Shown: piece after piece, positions 34,949 to 42,785 of the stretch
Numbering within the stretch: the first letter of the stretch is position 1
Layout of the letters: each line of letters starts with the position of its first letter
Source of the DNA: Massilia alkalitolerans DSM 17462
GTDB taxonomy: Bacteria; Pseudomonadota; Gammaproteobacteria; Burkholderiales; Burkholderiaceae_D
Assembly: GCF_000427785.1 (NCBI RefSeq)
Contig: NZ_ATYR01000003.1
Coordinates: forward strand, 37,650 to 101,649
DNA: 64,000 nt
Direction: 5' to 3'
Notes under the pieces: model-generated
The model's database searches: none
What the model saw: the letters and a program-made list of their open reading frames with translations, nothing else
What the model was told of the DNA's origin: nothing
Made by a program: the position numbers and the translations under genes

Positions 34949-37900
34949 TCCACGACCTCCACCTGTACCGGTCCGCCGCCATTGGTTGCTTTGTCGAACA
35001 TTTCTTTATGCTCCCCAGTGTTGTCGGCAATCTTGGACAGGACCGCCCGAATCTGCCGGTTCTCCTCGCGAACCGCACGCAGTTCTGCGACGATGGCGGC
35101 GCTGTTGTCAGACGGCCTCATCAGGCCGGACAGAAGATTGCTTGTCTGTCCAGCATTCCAGATCCGCGACGGACCAGTCGCCTCCAGTTCCGGACCGTTC
35201 TCACCGACGATCCGGAGACCGCCACCGAACATGCCGCCCGAAGCGAAGCCCGGGATGCCCTTGTACTCGGCGCCCTCCATGATCATCTTGCGCACCTGGT
35301 CGAGCGACAGGCCACCGGCTACCGCGTTCTGCCAGTAGTCGAGGCCTGCGCTGTCAGCCGGGCGGTCCAGCAGTTCGCGGTACAGGTTGGCGATGCTGCC
35401 GCCCGCGCTTGCGACCGGATCCGCCTTTGCTGCACCAAGCGCACCTTGGAAGCCGCTGATCGCCTGGGCTAGCGTGATCACCGAGTAGTCGATCCCCTTC
35501 AGCGCGTTGACCTGCTGCTGCGCGCTGTCGAGGATGCCGTCCAATGCCTTGAGCGACTTTTCCTCCACGCTCAGGGCGTCATCGGTGAGGCCAGCGAGGG
35601 CCGCGATGTCGTTCTGCGTCGAGTAGAAGTCGCGCAGGTAGTCCTGCTGGGTCGCGAACATGGACGAAGCGCCCCTGCTCAGGACCGACAGGGCACCTTT
35701 CAGGCTATCGGCATCCGGCAGCACGCCGCCGGCTTTGGCGATCGCCAGCGCCGCCTGAATCTGGGCGCGCGCATTCTGGCGGTCTTCCACCTCGCGACCG
35801 GCGACGCTCATGCTGTCCAGCGTGCCCCGCAAGGCCGACGACAGCGCGCGGTGGGCGTTGGTCGTCTCCTGCAAGAGCGTCTTCTCGCGGCCCACCACGG
35901 TTTGCAGGGCCGAGAAGGCGCTGTCCACGCCGGACAGAAGGTTGGCTGCGCGGTCCTTCGTGGCCTGCGTCAGGTTGCGTTGGGCCTCGACCTGTGCTTC
36001 CAGCGCCGCCTTCGAGTCCTTGAGCGCGTTAATCTGGTCAAACAGAGGGCGGTTGCTTTCGTGCAGCGCGTCCCCCTGCTTCTCCAGCAGCTGCGCCGAC
36101 GTCATCGTCATCTCATCCAGCTGCTGCTGGAGATCCTTGCGTTCGTCATAGATGTACTGCTCGGCATCGGCGATCTGCTTGAGGGCCGGGGCGATCTGGC
36201 TGAGGACGGCGAAGGCCTTGGCGCCGGCATCGGTAGCCGGGTCGAGCGCGACCAGGTAGTCGCGGAACATCCTGGTCGCGTCCTCGCCCGACGCCTTTAG
36301 GCCGTACTGGCTCAGGATCGGCTGCACCCGCGCCTTCAGCGCTTCCGCCTGCTCCTGTTCGGTGAAGAAGTCCCGCAGGAACTGCTCGCTGTTCTGCACG
36401 AACTTCTGCAGGCCGCCGGACAGGTCGAGGAGGTGCTGCCGCGCGGCGATCGAGTCGAGGCCGATCGCGCCGAAGGTCATCCCCATCGACTGCATGACGA
36501 CGTCGACCGACTGGTAGCCCTGGGCGATGCGCACCAGGGTTTCCATGTAGCCTTCGCCAACTTGCTGGAACTGCTCCAGGCCGCCGACCGCGAACTGGGC
36601 CATGTCGTCGCCGAGCTTCGAGAACACCGCCTGCAGGGTCTTCTCGATCTCGTCGGCCTTCATGTCCTTGAAGCTGATCTTGCCGATGTCGACGACGAAC
36701 CCGTCCAACTTCTGGGCGAAGGCATCGGTCGGCAGGCCCATAGCGATACCGGCCTCGCGGATCCCGTCGGACAGCGACAGCAGGACCTTCGTGATCTGGC
36801 GATTGCCGTCGGCGCCCAGGCCTTCCAGCTGGGTGCTCATCTTGTCGCTACGGAACCAGCCGCCGTCCTTCTTGATGTCGGCATAACTCATGGCGTTCAG
36901 GCCGCCGTTGGCGATGGTGGCCAGCGAGGCCTTGTCGAGCGTGAAGCCGCTGTCCTCCAGCGTCTTCTTGCCGCCGAAGATCGCGCCCATGATCTTGCCA
37001 GTGGCCTTGCTCAGCCAGCCGCCCGTAAGCTTATCCAGGACCATGCCGACCATGCCGCCCTGAAGGAAGGTCGCCTTGTCGGAGCTCCAGAATTCCTCGG
37101 CACTGCCCTGCCCCAGGCCCTTGACGGGCGCCTGGCCGGTGATGTTGGTGTCGCGCACGACAAGCGCCGAGAATGAGCCGATATTGCTTTTGATCTCGGT
37201 GAGCGCGTTCAGCATGCCCATGCTGATGGCAAGGCCCTGGTAGGTGTTGTCCTCGACCCGTTCCAGCGAACGCGCGATCGATTCCGACTTGGCGCCGGCG
37301 TCGCCGAAGACGCTGCCGGTGCCCTGCGACTCCTGACGCGACTGCGACAGGCTGACGCTCGATCCGCCGACACCGCCGAACATCTTCGCGCCGACCGCCA
37401 CGACCGCCGCCATGGTGGCTGCGCCGGCCGCCAGGTTCAGCGGGAACGGTAGCGACGCGATCGCCTTGACGACGGCTGTGATGCCCCAGGCGCTGGCCTC
37501 GGTTGCAGCCAGGCCGGTCGAGGCGGCCGTAGTGGTGGCTTCGCCGGCCAGCTTGGTGGCATTCAGAGTGGTATGGGCCGCCACTTCCGCTTCCTTGAAG
37601 AACAGCTTCTTCGCGAGCGTCTCGGCGGACATGGCCAGCTCATAGGCGCGGAAAGCCTTCTCGGTGGTCTCCAGCGCGCGGTACCCCCTGCTGCCCTCGG
37701 AGAAGAATCCCTTGGCGGCGGCGGTCATGTCGCCATAGGCGGTGACGCGGCTGCGCAGCTCGTCGCGCGAGATTGCGGCCGAGGCGGCGGCGTAGCCCTT
37801 CGAGTCGGACGCGAACCTGGTCGCAGCATCCTTGCGGGCCTTGTCGACCTCGGCCTGACGGATGGCATAGGCGTCGAGGTTGCTGACGAGCTGGGTCAGC

Positions 37901-39771
37901 GAGTCGCCAGCCGTGCCGAACGCGCCCTTGAGCGCCTCGCCGAAGGTCTGGGCCTTGGTCGGGTCGAGGAACTTGTCCAGATCCTCGCCGGCCTTCTTTA
38001 CCACTTCGCTGGTGTCGACCGAAACCAGCGCCGCTGCGCTGCGCTTCTTGGCAGCAATCAGCTTTTCCAGATGCTCGATTTCTTCGCGATCCAACTTAAG
38101 GGACGCACTCTGGGCTAATTGGTCCTCAAGACGCGCAAGCTCAACCTGTTCAATTGCTCCCTTGGTCATCCCGAACGTGCGGGCCAGCACCTCGTTGCGT
38201 GTTGCTTCTTCTGTCGCATTGTCCAGCACTTTCGCCATCGCATCAGACTTTTCCTTGCGGGCCTTGTCGATCTTCTCTTGAGCTTCCACCGCGCGTTTGT
38301 TCGACTCGATCACCGCGTTGCTAGCCTCCAGCTCCTGCAGCAGGCCGTCCACTACGGCGCGCTGCTTGGAAGTAAGGCTGAGCTTACCTGCACCGATCTG
38401 CTCGTCGAGGCGGATCTGCTCCTGCTGCGCAGCGGTCGCCGCCTTGCCGGTGTTGGCCTCGATCTGGGACTGCTTGATTTTCGCTTTGATCGATTCAGTA
38501 AGGGCGCGATAGGCCTCGGCTGCTTTCTCAGCCTCTTCGGCGTCGCTGCTCTTTCCGGAACTATAGTTTGCAGGCGGCTTATCAGGGTCGGGGGCGCTTG
38601 GACCTTTCGCAGCACCTTTACGATCAGCAAAGCGCGCCATTACGGCTTGCTCAACTAAATTTGCAGGTTCGTTCCAGAGGCGAACGTACTCAGCATTTGC
38701 TTCCTCAAGAACCTTGTTGCGCGCCGCCAGAGCAGATTTTATGCCTTTAAGCGGGTCTTCTCCCTTGGCGTATTTAAGGGCAATGTTGGCAGGATTCTTA
38801 AGTTGCGCTAACTCAACTGCGGTGGTCGCTAAATACTCGACATCGGCGCCAATCACTTTAAGGCTGCTCCACACTGCAGATGCAGTGCGAGGAATCAACG
38901 CCAAAACATCAACAACGCGCGCAGCTCCCATCGCCATTGCTTCTGCCCAGCCAGTGTCCTCGCTAGCAGCCAACTTGCTCTGAGCTTTCATCACATCCGA
39001 TATGCCGCCTGCGAGATCAGTCATTGCAGGAAGGCCGGACACAACGATGCCTTCGAAAAGCTCGCCCGATCGCACGCGCAACATGCCCCACTGGTCCTGC
39101 AGGGCAGTGGCCTGGGCAACGGCTTCTTTCGACGTCGCGGAGAAGTCGTCGACTGATTCCGCCACGTCGCCCAGGTACGGCAGCAGTTCCCGTCCAGATT
39201 TTCCGAAAAGGTCGTTAGCAAGCGCAGCTTTGCCAGCTCCATCCTTGTAGCCCTGAAGACGCTTAGCGATGTCCTCCATCAGCTTATCAGGCTCGCGCAG
39301 CTTGCCCGCACTGTCCTTTGCCGAGATTCCGAGGAATGCGAGAGCCCTCCTGGTTTTACTAGATTCTTCATCCGCTCCGGACAAGCCCTTGTTCAGGTTC
39401 GCCAACGCGGTGCCGACCGTGCCAAAATCAGCGCCGAATACGGCCGCTACTTTCTGCAGCCGCGACAAGCCCTCGACGCTCGCGCCAGTTCTCTGGGCCA
39501 TGTCGTCCAGATCACCGAACTTGTCGAGCGTAGCGCCGATCTTGTCCGAGAGCATGTTCAGAGAGACCCCCGCAATGGTGAACGATGCGATATCGCCGAT
39601 GCGCGAGTGGAGTCCGCTGATGCGATCGTTCAGGGCGCCAACCTGGCCGGACAGGCCCGCCAGGGATTCCGCATTCATACGCCGGAAGGCCTCGGCGACG
39701 CTGTCAATATTGCGACGACTTTCCGGCGCTCCGTCGACGCCCATCGTGATTGTTGCGCGTGTACCCGTCAT
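34945..39771 (-). CDS. Tape measure protein
   Basis: A 1608-residue protein that sets tail length. The N-terminal part is helical (TGTRATITMGVDGAPESRRNIDSVAEAFRRM), with a GDLDDMAQRTGASVEGLSRL segment typical of tape measures, long alanine/lysine-rich coiled coils (about 430-620), and a hydrophobic stretch (about 740-820). Near the C-terminus (about 1495-1540) ANLYRELLDRPADSAGLDYWQNAVAGG matches the DUF4214 type repeat, and GFASGGMFGGGLRIVGENGPELEATGPSRI is the usual tape-measure end. Follows the tail-chaperone frameshift pair, as in lambda. Confidence 0.93.
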   Translation of the reverse strand: MTGTRATITMGVDGAPESRRNIDSVAEAFRRMNAESLAGLSGQVGALNDRISGLHSRIGDIASFTIAGVSLNMLSDKIGATLDKFGDLDDMAQRTGASVEGLSRLQKVAAVFGADFGTVGTALANLNKGLSGADEESSKTRRALAFLGISAKDSAGKLREPDKLMEDIAKRLQGYKDGAGKAALANDLFGKSGRELLPYLGDVAESVDDFSATSKEAVAQATALQDQWGMLRVRSGELFEGIVVSGLPAMTDLAGGISDVMKAQSKLAASEDTGWAEAMAMGAARVVDVLALIPRTASAVWSSLKVIGADVEYLATTAVELAQLKNPANIALKYAKGEDPLKGIKSALAARNKVLEEANAEYVRLWNEPANLVEQAVMARFADRKGAAKGPSAPDPDKPPANYSSGKSSDAEEAEKAAEAYRALTESIKAKIKQSQIEANTGKAATAAQQEQIRLDEQIGAGKLSLTSKQRAVVDGLLQELEASNAVIESNKRAVEAQEKIDKARKEKSDAMAKVLDNATEEATRNEVLARTFGMTKGAIEQVELARLEDQLAQSASLKLDREEIEHLEKLIAAKKRSAAALVSVDTSEVVKKAGEDLDKFLDPTKAQTFGEALKGAFGTAGDSLTQLVSNLDAYAIRQAEVDKARKDAATRFASDSKGYAAASAAISRDELRSRVTAYGDMTAAAKGFFSEGSRGYRALETTEKAFRAYELAMSAETLAKKLFFKEAEVAAHTTLNATKLAGEATTTAASTGLAATEASAWGITAVVKAIASLPFPLNLAAGAATMAAVVAVGAKMFGGVGGSSVSLSQSRQESQGTGSVFGDAGAKSESIARSLERVEDNTYQGLAISMGMLNALTEIKSNIGSFSALVVRDTNITGQAPVKGLGQGSAEEFWSSDKATFLQGGMVGMVLDKLTGGWLSKATGKIMGAIFGGKKTLEDSGFTLDKASLATIANGGLNAMSYADIKKDGGWFRSDKMSTQLEGLGADGNRQITKVLLSLSDGIREAGIAMGLPTDAFAQKLDGFVVDIGKISFKDMKADEIEKTLQAVFSKLGDDMAQFAVGGLEQFQQVGEGYMETLVRIAQGYQSVDVVMQSMGMTFGAIGLDSIAARQHLLDLSGGLQKFVQNSEQFLRDFFTEQEQAEALKARVQPILSQYGLKASGEDATRMFRDYLVALDPATDAGAKAFAVLSQIAPALKQIADAEQYIYDERKDLQQQLDEMTMTSAQLLEKQGDALHESNRPLFDQINALKDSKAALEAQVEAQRNLTQATKDRAANLLSGVDSAFSALQTVVGREKTLLQETTNAHRALSSALRGTLDSMSVAGREVEDRQNARAQIQAALAIAKAGGVLPDADSLKGALSVLSRGASSMFATQQDYLRDFYSTQNDIAALAGLTDDALSVEEKSLKALDGILDSAQQQVNALKGIDYSVITLAQAISGFQGALGAAKADPVASAGGSIANLYRELLDRPADSAGLDYWQNAVAGGLSLDQVRKMIMEGAEYKGIPGFASGGMFGGGLRIVGENGPELEATGPSRIWNAGQTSNLLSGLMRPSDNSAAIVAELRAVREENRQIRAVLSKIADNTGEHKEMFDKATNGGGPVQVEVVE

Positions 39772-39777
39772 CGCCGC

Positions 39778-40469
39778 CTAACCTTTCCGTTTCTCCGCCC
39801 ACTCTTCCAGGCAAGCTTGTTCCATCAACTGCACCGAGGCAAACAGCTCGGTGCGCTTCTTGCGCGCGATGTCACGCATCCGTATGCAGGCTTCAACCCC
39901 GGCATAGTTGAGGCCGACCGCACCGGCCATACCCACGTTCCACTGGGTCTGCAAGCCAAGCCAAAGCTCGAAAGCTTCTTCGTTTTCGGGCCAAAGCCAA
40001 TACTCCTGCTGCTCCAGCACCGGTCCAACGGCATACAGGCCGAGGGCGGCGAGCGCCTCATTGACGTGCCGCTCGGCCTTGCCCGCCTCGCTGCTGAAGC
40101 GAAGGTCGCCGCGCGCCATGAGGCGCACGGCCTTGATCAGTTTTTTGCCGCGACCGCGATCTGCTTCATGTAGCTGGTGAAGCACAGCATGGGCATGCCG
40201 GCGGTGCTCAGGAGGCCATTCAGACCATCCTCGCTAAATGTCACGGCCGCACCGTTCTCGTCCTTCACTTGCTCCCAGCCTTCGGCGACGCCGCGCAGAA
40301 AGCCCTTGACGGAGCCATGCTTGTCGTTCTGTTCGGCTTCGACTTCTTCCTGGGTAAGGCGCTTGCAGTGCAGGATGAAGTCGAACTCGACCGGCTTGCC
40401 GTCCTCGCCCGGCAGGGTGCCCTTGACGCGAACCGGGAGCTTGTTCAGTTTTTTCAGTACGAATGCCAT
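39778..40469 (-). CDS. Tail assembly chaperone long form (G-T like, by -1 frameshift)
   Basis: About 230 residues if ribosomes slip at A-AAA-AAC at the end of the short form and continue LIKAVRLMARGDLRF in the -1 frame. The T-like part (about 120 residues) contains LGLYAVGPVLEQQEYWLWPENEEAFELWLGLQTQW, a DUF1799-like tail-assembly segment. It lacks a good independent start with ribosome-binding sequence at the frame head. In lambda the G-T fusion bridges the tape measure and tail tube proteins, and the gene order here (tube, G, T, tape measure) is identical. Confidence 0.75.
40137..40469 (-). CDS. Tail assembly chaperone short form (G-like)
   Basis: A 110-residue protein (MAFVLKKLNKLPVRVKGTLP ... 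KQIAVAAKN). The beta-rich N-terminal half and helical rest fit phage tail assembly chaperones of the G type, which coat the tape measure before tail tube polymerisation. Its last codons GCA AAA AAC then TGA place a slippery heptamer exactly in phase. Confidence 0.8.
   Translation of the reverse strand: MAFVLKKLNKLPVRVKGTLPGEDGKPVEFDFILHCKRLTQEEVEAEQNDKHGSVKGFLRGVAEGWEQVKDENGAAVTFSEDGLNGLLSTAGMPMLCFTSYMKQIAVAAKN
40140..40146 (-). promoter_or_regulatory. -1 frameshift slippery heptamer A AAA AAC
   Basis: On the minus strand A-AAA-AAC is read in phase as (gc)A AAA AAC, directly before the TGA of the G-like gene. Slipping one base back joins it to the T-like frame. This matches the X-XXY-YYZ rule and the conserved use of frameshifting in tail chaperone genes. 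Confidence 0.8.
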
Positions 40470-40504
40470 GTGGCGATTCCTTGCAAATTGAGTTGGTGGA
40501 TGGG

Positions 40505-41467
40505 TTATTGGGTGACGATGCGCCACTCGTCGTTACCGCTGACTGGGACCAGGCGCACGTCGTAGCCGATCAGGCGCTTGCCGTTGAGCTCGGACTTCTT
40601 CGGGTTGGTCAGCTGGGCGGCCGGGGCGAACACGATGATCTTGTTGCCGGCCACGGTGCCGATGGTCAGGGCCAGGCTCTGGGTCGTATTCGCCTTGACG
40701 GCCGCCATCAGCGCGACTTCCTGCTCGGCGGTCAGTTCGAGTTCGATCGTGGCGGTCGACTCGCGGTCGGTGATGTCCACGGTCTCGGTGCCGAGCATCG
40801 GCGTGAAGTTGACGACATTACCGAAGTTGAGCTCCAGTCCGGTGCTGTTGTAGACCGTACCGCCCGTCAGGGCGCCGGCCGCATAGGTCGCACCGAGCGT
40901 GATGTCCACCACGTTGGCCTTGGTCATGGCGACCGGCTTCTTCCACGGCGTGAAGGTCGGAGCCACATTCGGCACCGCGGCGATGCCGCCATCCAGGCCG
41001 GTCCATTCGAAGCGCAGCACAGGGCGGTCGCCGACCTTGGCCGACAGCGTGCAGTTACCCATCGACGCCAGCAGCTTGTGCAGAACGCCGTCGTCGTAGT
41101 AGTACTGGGTCAGCGACTTCAGGCTGGTCGACACCGGCTGGTATTCCACGCGCGCCGGGGTCGCCAGCACACCTTCAGCCACGGCGCAGCCCTGCAGCAG
41201 CTGGCCCCAGGCTGGCGCAGTGCCGGCGGTGCCGGAGCCTGCCAGCTCGACGGTGTAGGAAATCTTGACGCTGCCAGGGCCGACCAGCTGCTCGCTGCCT
41301 CCGAAGTAGCCGCGGACCAGGTTGCGGCCAATGGCCTGGGATTCGAGCGGCGTGATGCTGACGTCGGAGACCAGCACCGCGTTGGCGGCACCGGTTGGCG
41401 CTGCGTCCACGCCGGTAGTCGTTTCAACCTTGGCGGTGACGATCGTGTTCTTGATGCTACGTGGCAT
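40505..41467 (-). CDS. Major tail tube protein
   Basis: A 320-residue beta-rich protein. The N-terminus NTIVTAKVETTTGVDAAPTGAANAVLVSDVSITPLE and the C-terminal region (SLALTIGTVAGNKIIVFAPAAQL) are typical of phage tail tube subunits. It forms the non-contractile tube. CCAGGAGTAATCC before the ATG is a strong ribosome-binding site fitting a highly expressed structural gene. Followed by the chaperone pair. Confidence 0.85.
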   Translation of the reverse strand: MPRSIKNTIVTAKVETTTGVDAAPTGAANAVLVSDVSITPLESQAIGRNLVRGYFGGSEQLVGPGSVKISYTVELAGSGTAGTAPAWGQLLQGCAVAEGVLATPARVEYQPVSTSLKSLTQYYYDDGVLHKLLASMGNCTLSAKVGDRPVLRFEWTGLDGGIAAVPNVAPTFTPWKKPVAMTKANVVDITLGATYAAGALTGGTVYNSTGLELNFGNVVNFTPMLGTETVDITDRESTATIELELTAEQEVALMAAVKANTTQSLALTIGTVAGNKIIVFAPAAQLTNPKKSELNGKRLIGYDVRLVPVSGNDEWRIVTQ

Positions 41468-41470
41468 GGA

Positions 41471-41659
41471 TTACTCCTGGTCGGTGGCCGAGGTACCGGC
41501 CTGTTCGTTGCCTGCGTCGGCCGGGCCGGCTTCGTCAGGGGCTTCGGCAGCGACCGGATCATTCGAGATCCAGGCCCACTGCGCTTCGTCGAAGGTCCAC
41601 GAGCCACCGCCAGGCATGGGCGGGATCTCGCGGGTGTCGCTGTTTTTTTCGATTTGCAT
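41471..41659 (-). CDS. Small phage protein, unknown
   Basis: A 62-residue acidic protein (MQIEKNSDTREIPPMPGGG, ending AGTSATDQE), with SWTFDEAQWAWISND in the middle. The frame extends upstream over the neighbouring gene, but the ATG at 41659 fits the intergenic position. Between the tail terminator-like and tail tube genes; function unknown. Confidence 0.55.
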   Translation of the reverse strand: MQIEKNSDTREIPPMPGGGSWTFDEAQWAWISNDPVAAEAPDEAGPADAGNEQAGTSATDQE

Positions 41660-41660
41660 G

Positions 41661-42098
41661 TCAGCTGATGAGTGCGTTTTCGGTTCGGTGCTGGGCGACG
41701 TAGGTAAGACGCACCCATCCAGTTTTCTTGCCTTCGCTCGTGTTCTCGGCCTCGATGCCGGCAATGACCAGGTCATCGAGCATGCCGCCCAGCGTAGGGT
41801 CTGCCGCCAGGCGCTCGTACACGCGCTCAAGGAGCGGATCGACCACAACGTCGCCGGTCACGCCGACTGCACCGCTGCGCGCATAGCAGTCGACGGTGAG
41901 CCGGGTCGACCAGTCGATCGGCGCGCCCGTGATCGTTCCTTGCTGCGGGAGCGCCTGCTCCCACTGCACGCTGATCGACTCGTCTTCCTGTTCCGGCACG
42001 ACGTGGGCGCGGGCGCGGTGGATCGACTTGCAGACCGCCGGGCTGGTCGACAGCGCCGAGATGACCGCGCTCACCGCTTTCGAGAAGGCGGTGCTCAC
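41661..42098 (-). CDS. Putative tail terminator / minor tail protein
   Basis: A 145-residue protein containing SIHRARAHVVPEQEDESISVQW, then DWSTRLTVDCYARSGAVG and DPLLERVYERLAADPTLGG, similar in layout to tail completion proteins located between head-tail joining and tube genes. A GTG at 42098 overlapping the upstream stop (GTGA) is preferred to the GTG at 42107. Assigned mainly by position. Confidence 0.6.
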   Translation of the reverse strand: MSTAFSKAVSAVISALSTSPAVCKSIHRARAHVVPEQEDESISVQWEQALPQQGTITGAPIDWSTRLTVDCYARSGAVGVTGDVVVDPLLERVYERLAADPTLGGMLDDLVIAGIEAENTSEGKKTGWVRLTYVAQHRTENALIS

Positions 42099-42391
42099 TG
42101 CACGCACTCCACGGTGAGCATGGTCAGGCCGGTGCCGTCGGGTGCAGTCGCGACGATTGCATACGGGACGCCGGCGATGTGGACCAACTGGTTGATCGGC
42201 TCGGCCATTACCGCGCTCGAGGCGACGGTGAGGGTCGGACTGGTGTCGGCCGCGCCGCCGCCGAGGTTCGCCACCGACGAAGGACGCTCGAAGATGCCCG
42301 GTACCGTAGCGCCCGCGATTACCACCCGGACATTGGCCAGGTGGTTCAGCACGTTGGCATTCGCCGCGGCTTCGAGGTTGGCGAAGAACAT
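42095..42391 (-). CDS. Head-tail joining protein (Phage_attach / FII-like)
   Basis: A 98-residue protein with VVIAGATVPGIFERP, ADTSPTLTV and EPINQLVHIAGVPYAIVATAPDGTGLTMLTVEC, a pattern seen in lambda FII-like head-tail attachment proteins. It lies between the head decoration gene and the tail completion gene, as expected. Confidence 0.7.
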   Translation of the reverse strand: MFFANLEAAANANVLNHLANVRVVIAGATVPGIFERPSSVANLGGGAADTSPTLTVASSAVMAEPINQLVHIAGVPYAIVATAPDGTGLTMLTVECVQ

Positions 42392-42402
42392 GGCGGGACG
42401 GG

Positions 42403-42735
42403 TTAGCGGATCGCGCCGTCGAGCAGGACGGTGGCGGTGGTGTCGCTGCCGCCCTTGGCCACGGCCAGGGCGCCGACCAGGGTGTTGTTGGTGGCGGTCT
42501 TGGTCAGCTTGCGGGCGGTGTCGTCCCAGTACATCTTGTCGCCCGCGGCGCCCGTGTCTGCGGTGACGGCGGCCAGCGCGTACACGCCGGTGCGGTCGAT
42601 CTCGACCGGGCTACCCTGCGCGGCATCGCCCGCGGCGACGCCGAACAGCGCGCCGACCTTGACGCCCTGGCCGCTCGTCACGGCATACGGTGCGATGACG
42701 GCGATGACATCGCCCTTCTGGATCTTGTTTTTCAT
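42403..42735 (-). CDS. DUF2190 capsid cement-like protein
   Basis: A 110-residue protein (IQKGDVIAVIAPYAVTSGQGVKVGALFGVAAGDAAQG, then GAAGDKMYWDDTARKLTKT and VGALAVAKGG), the pattern of DUF2190 proteins that decorate phage capsids. AGGAAGC precedes the ATG. Adjacent to the capsid gene. Confidence 0.8.
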   Translation of the reverse strand: MKNKIQKGDVIAVIAPYAVTSGQGVKVGALFGVAAGDAAQGSPVEIDRTGVYALAAVTADTGAAGDKMYWDDTARKLTKTATNNTLVGALAVAKGGSDTTATVLLDGAIR

Positions 42736-42785
42736 GCGAGTTGCTTCCTATCGTTCGTTGGACGGTTGATCCTGTAGGCCGCGGC

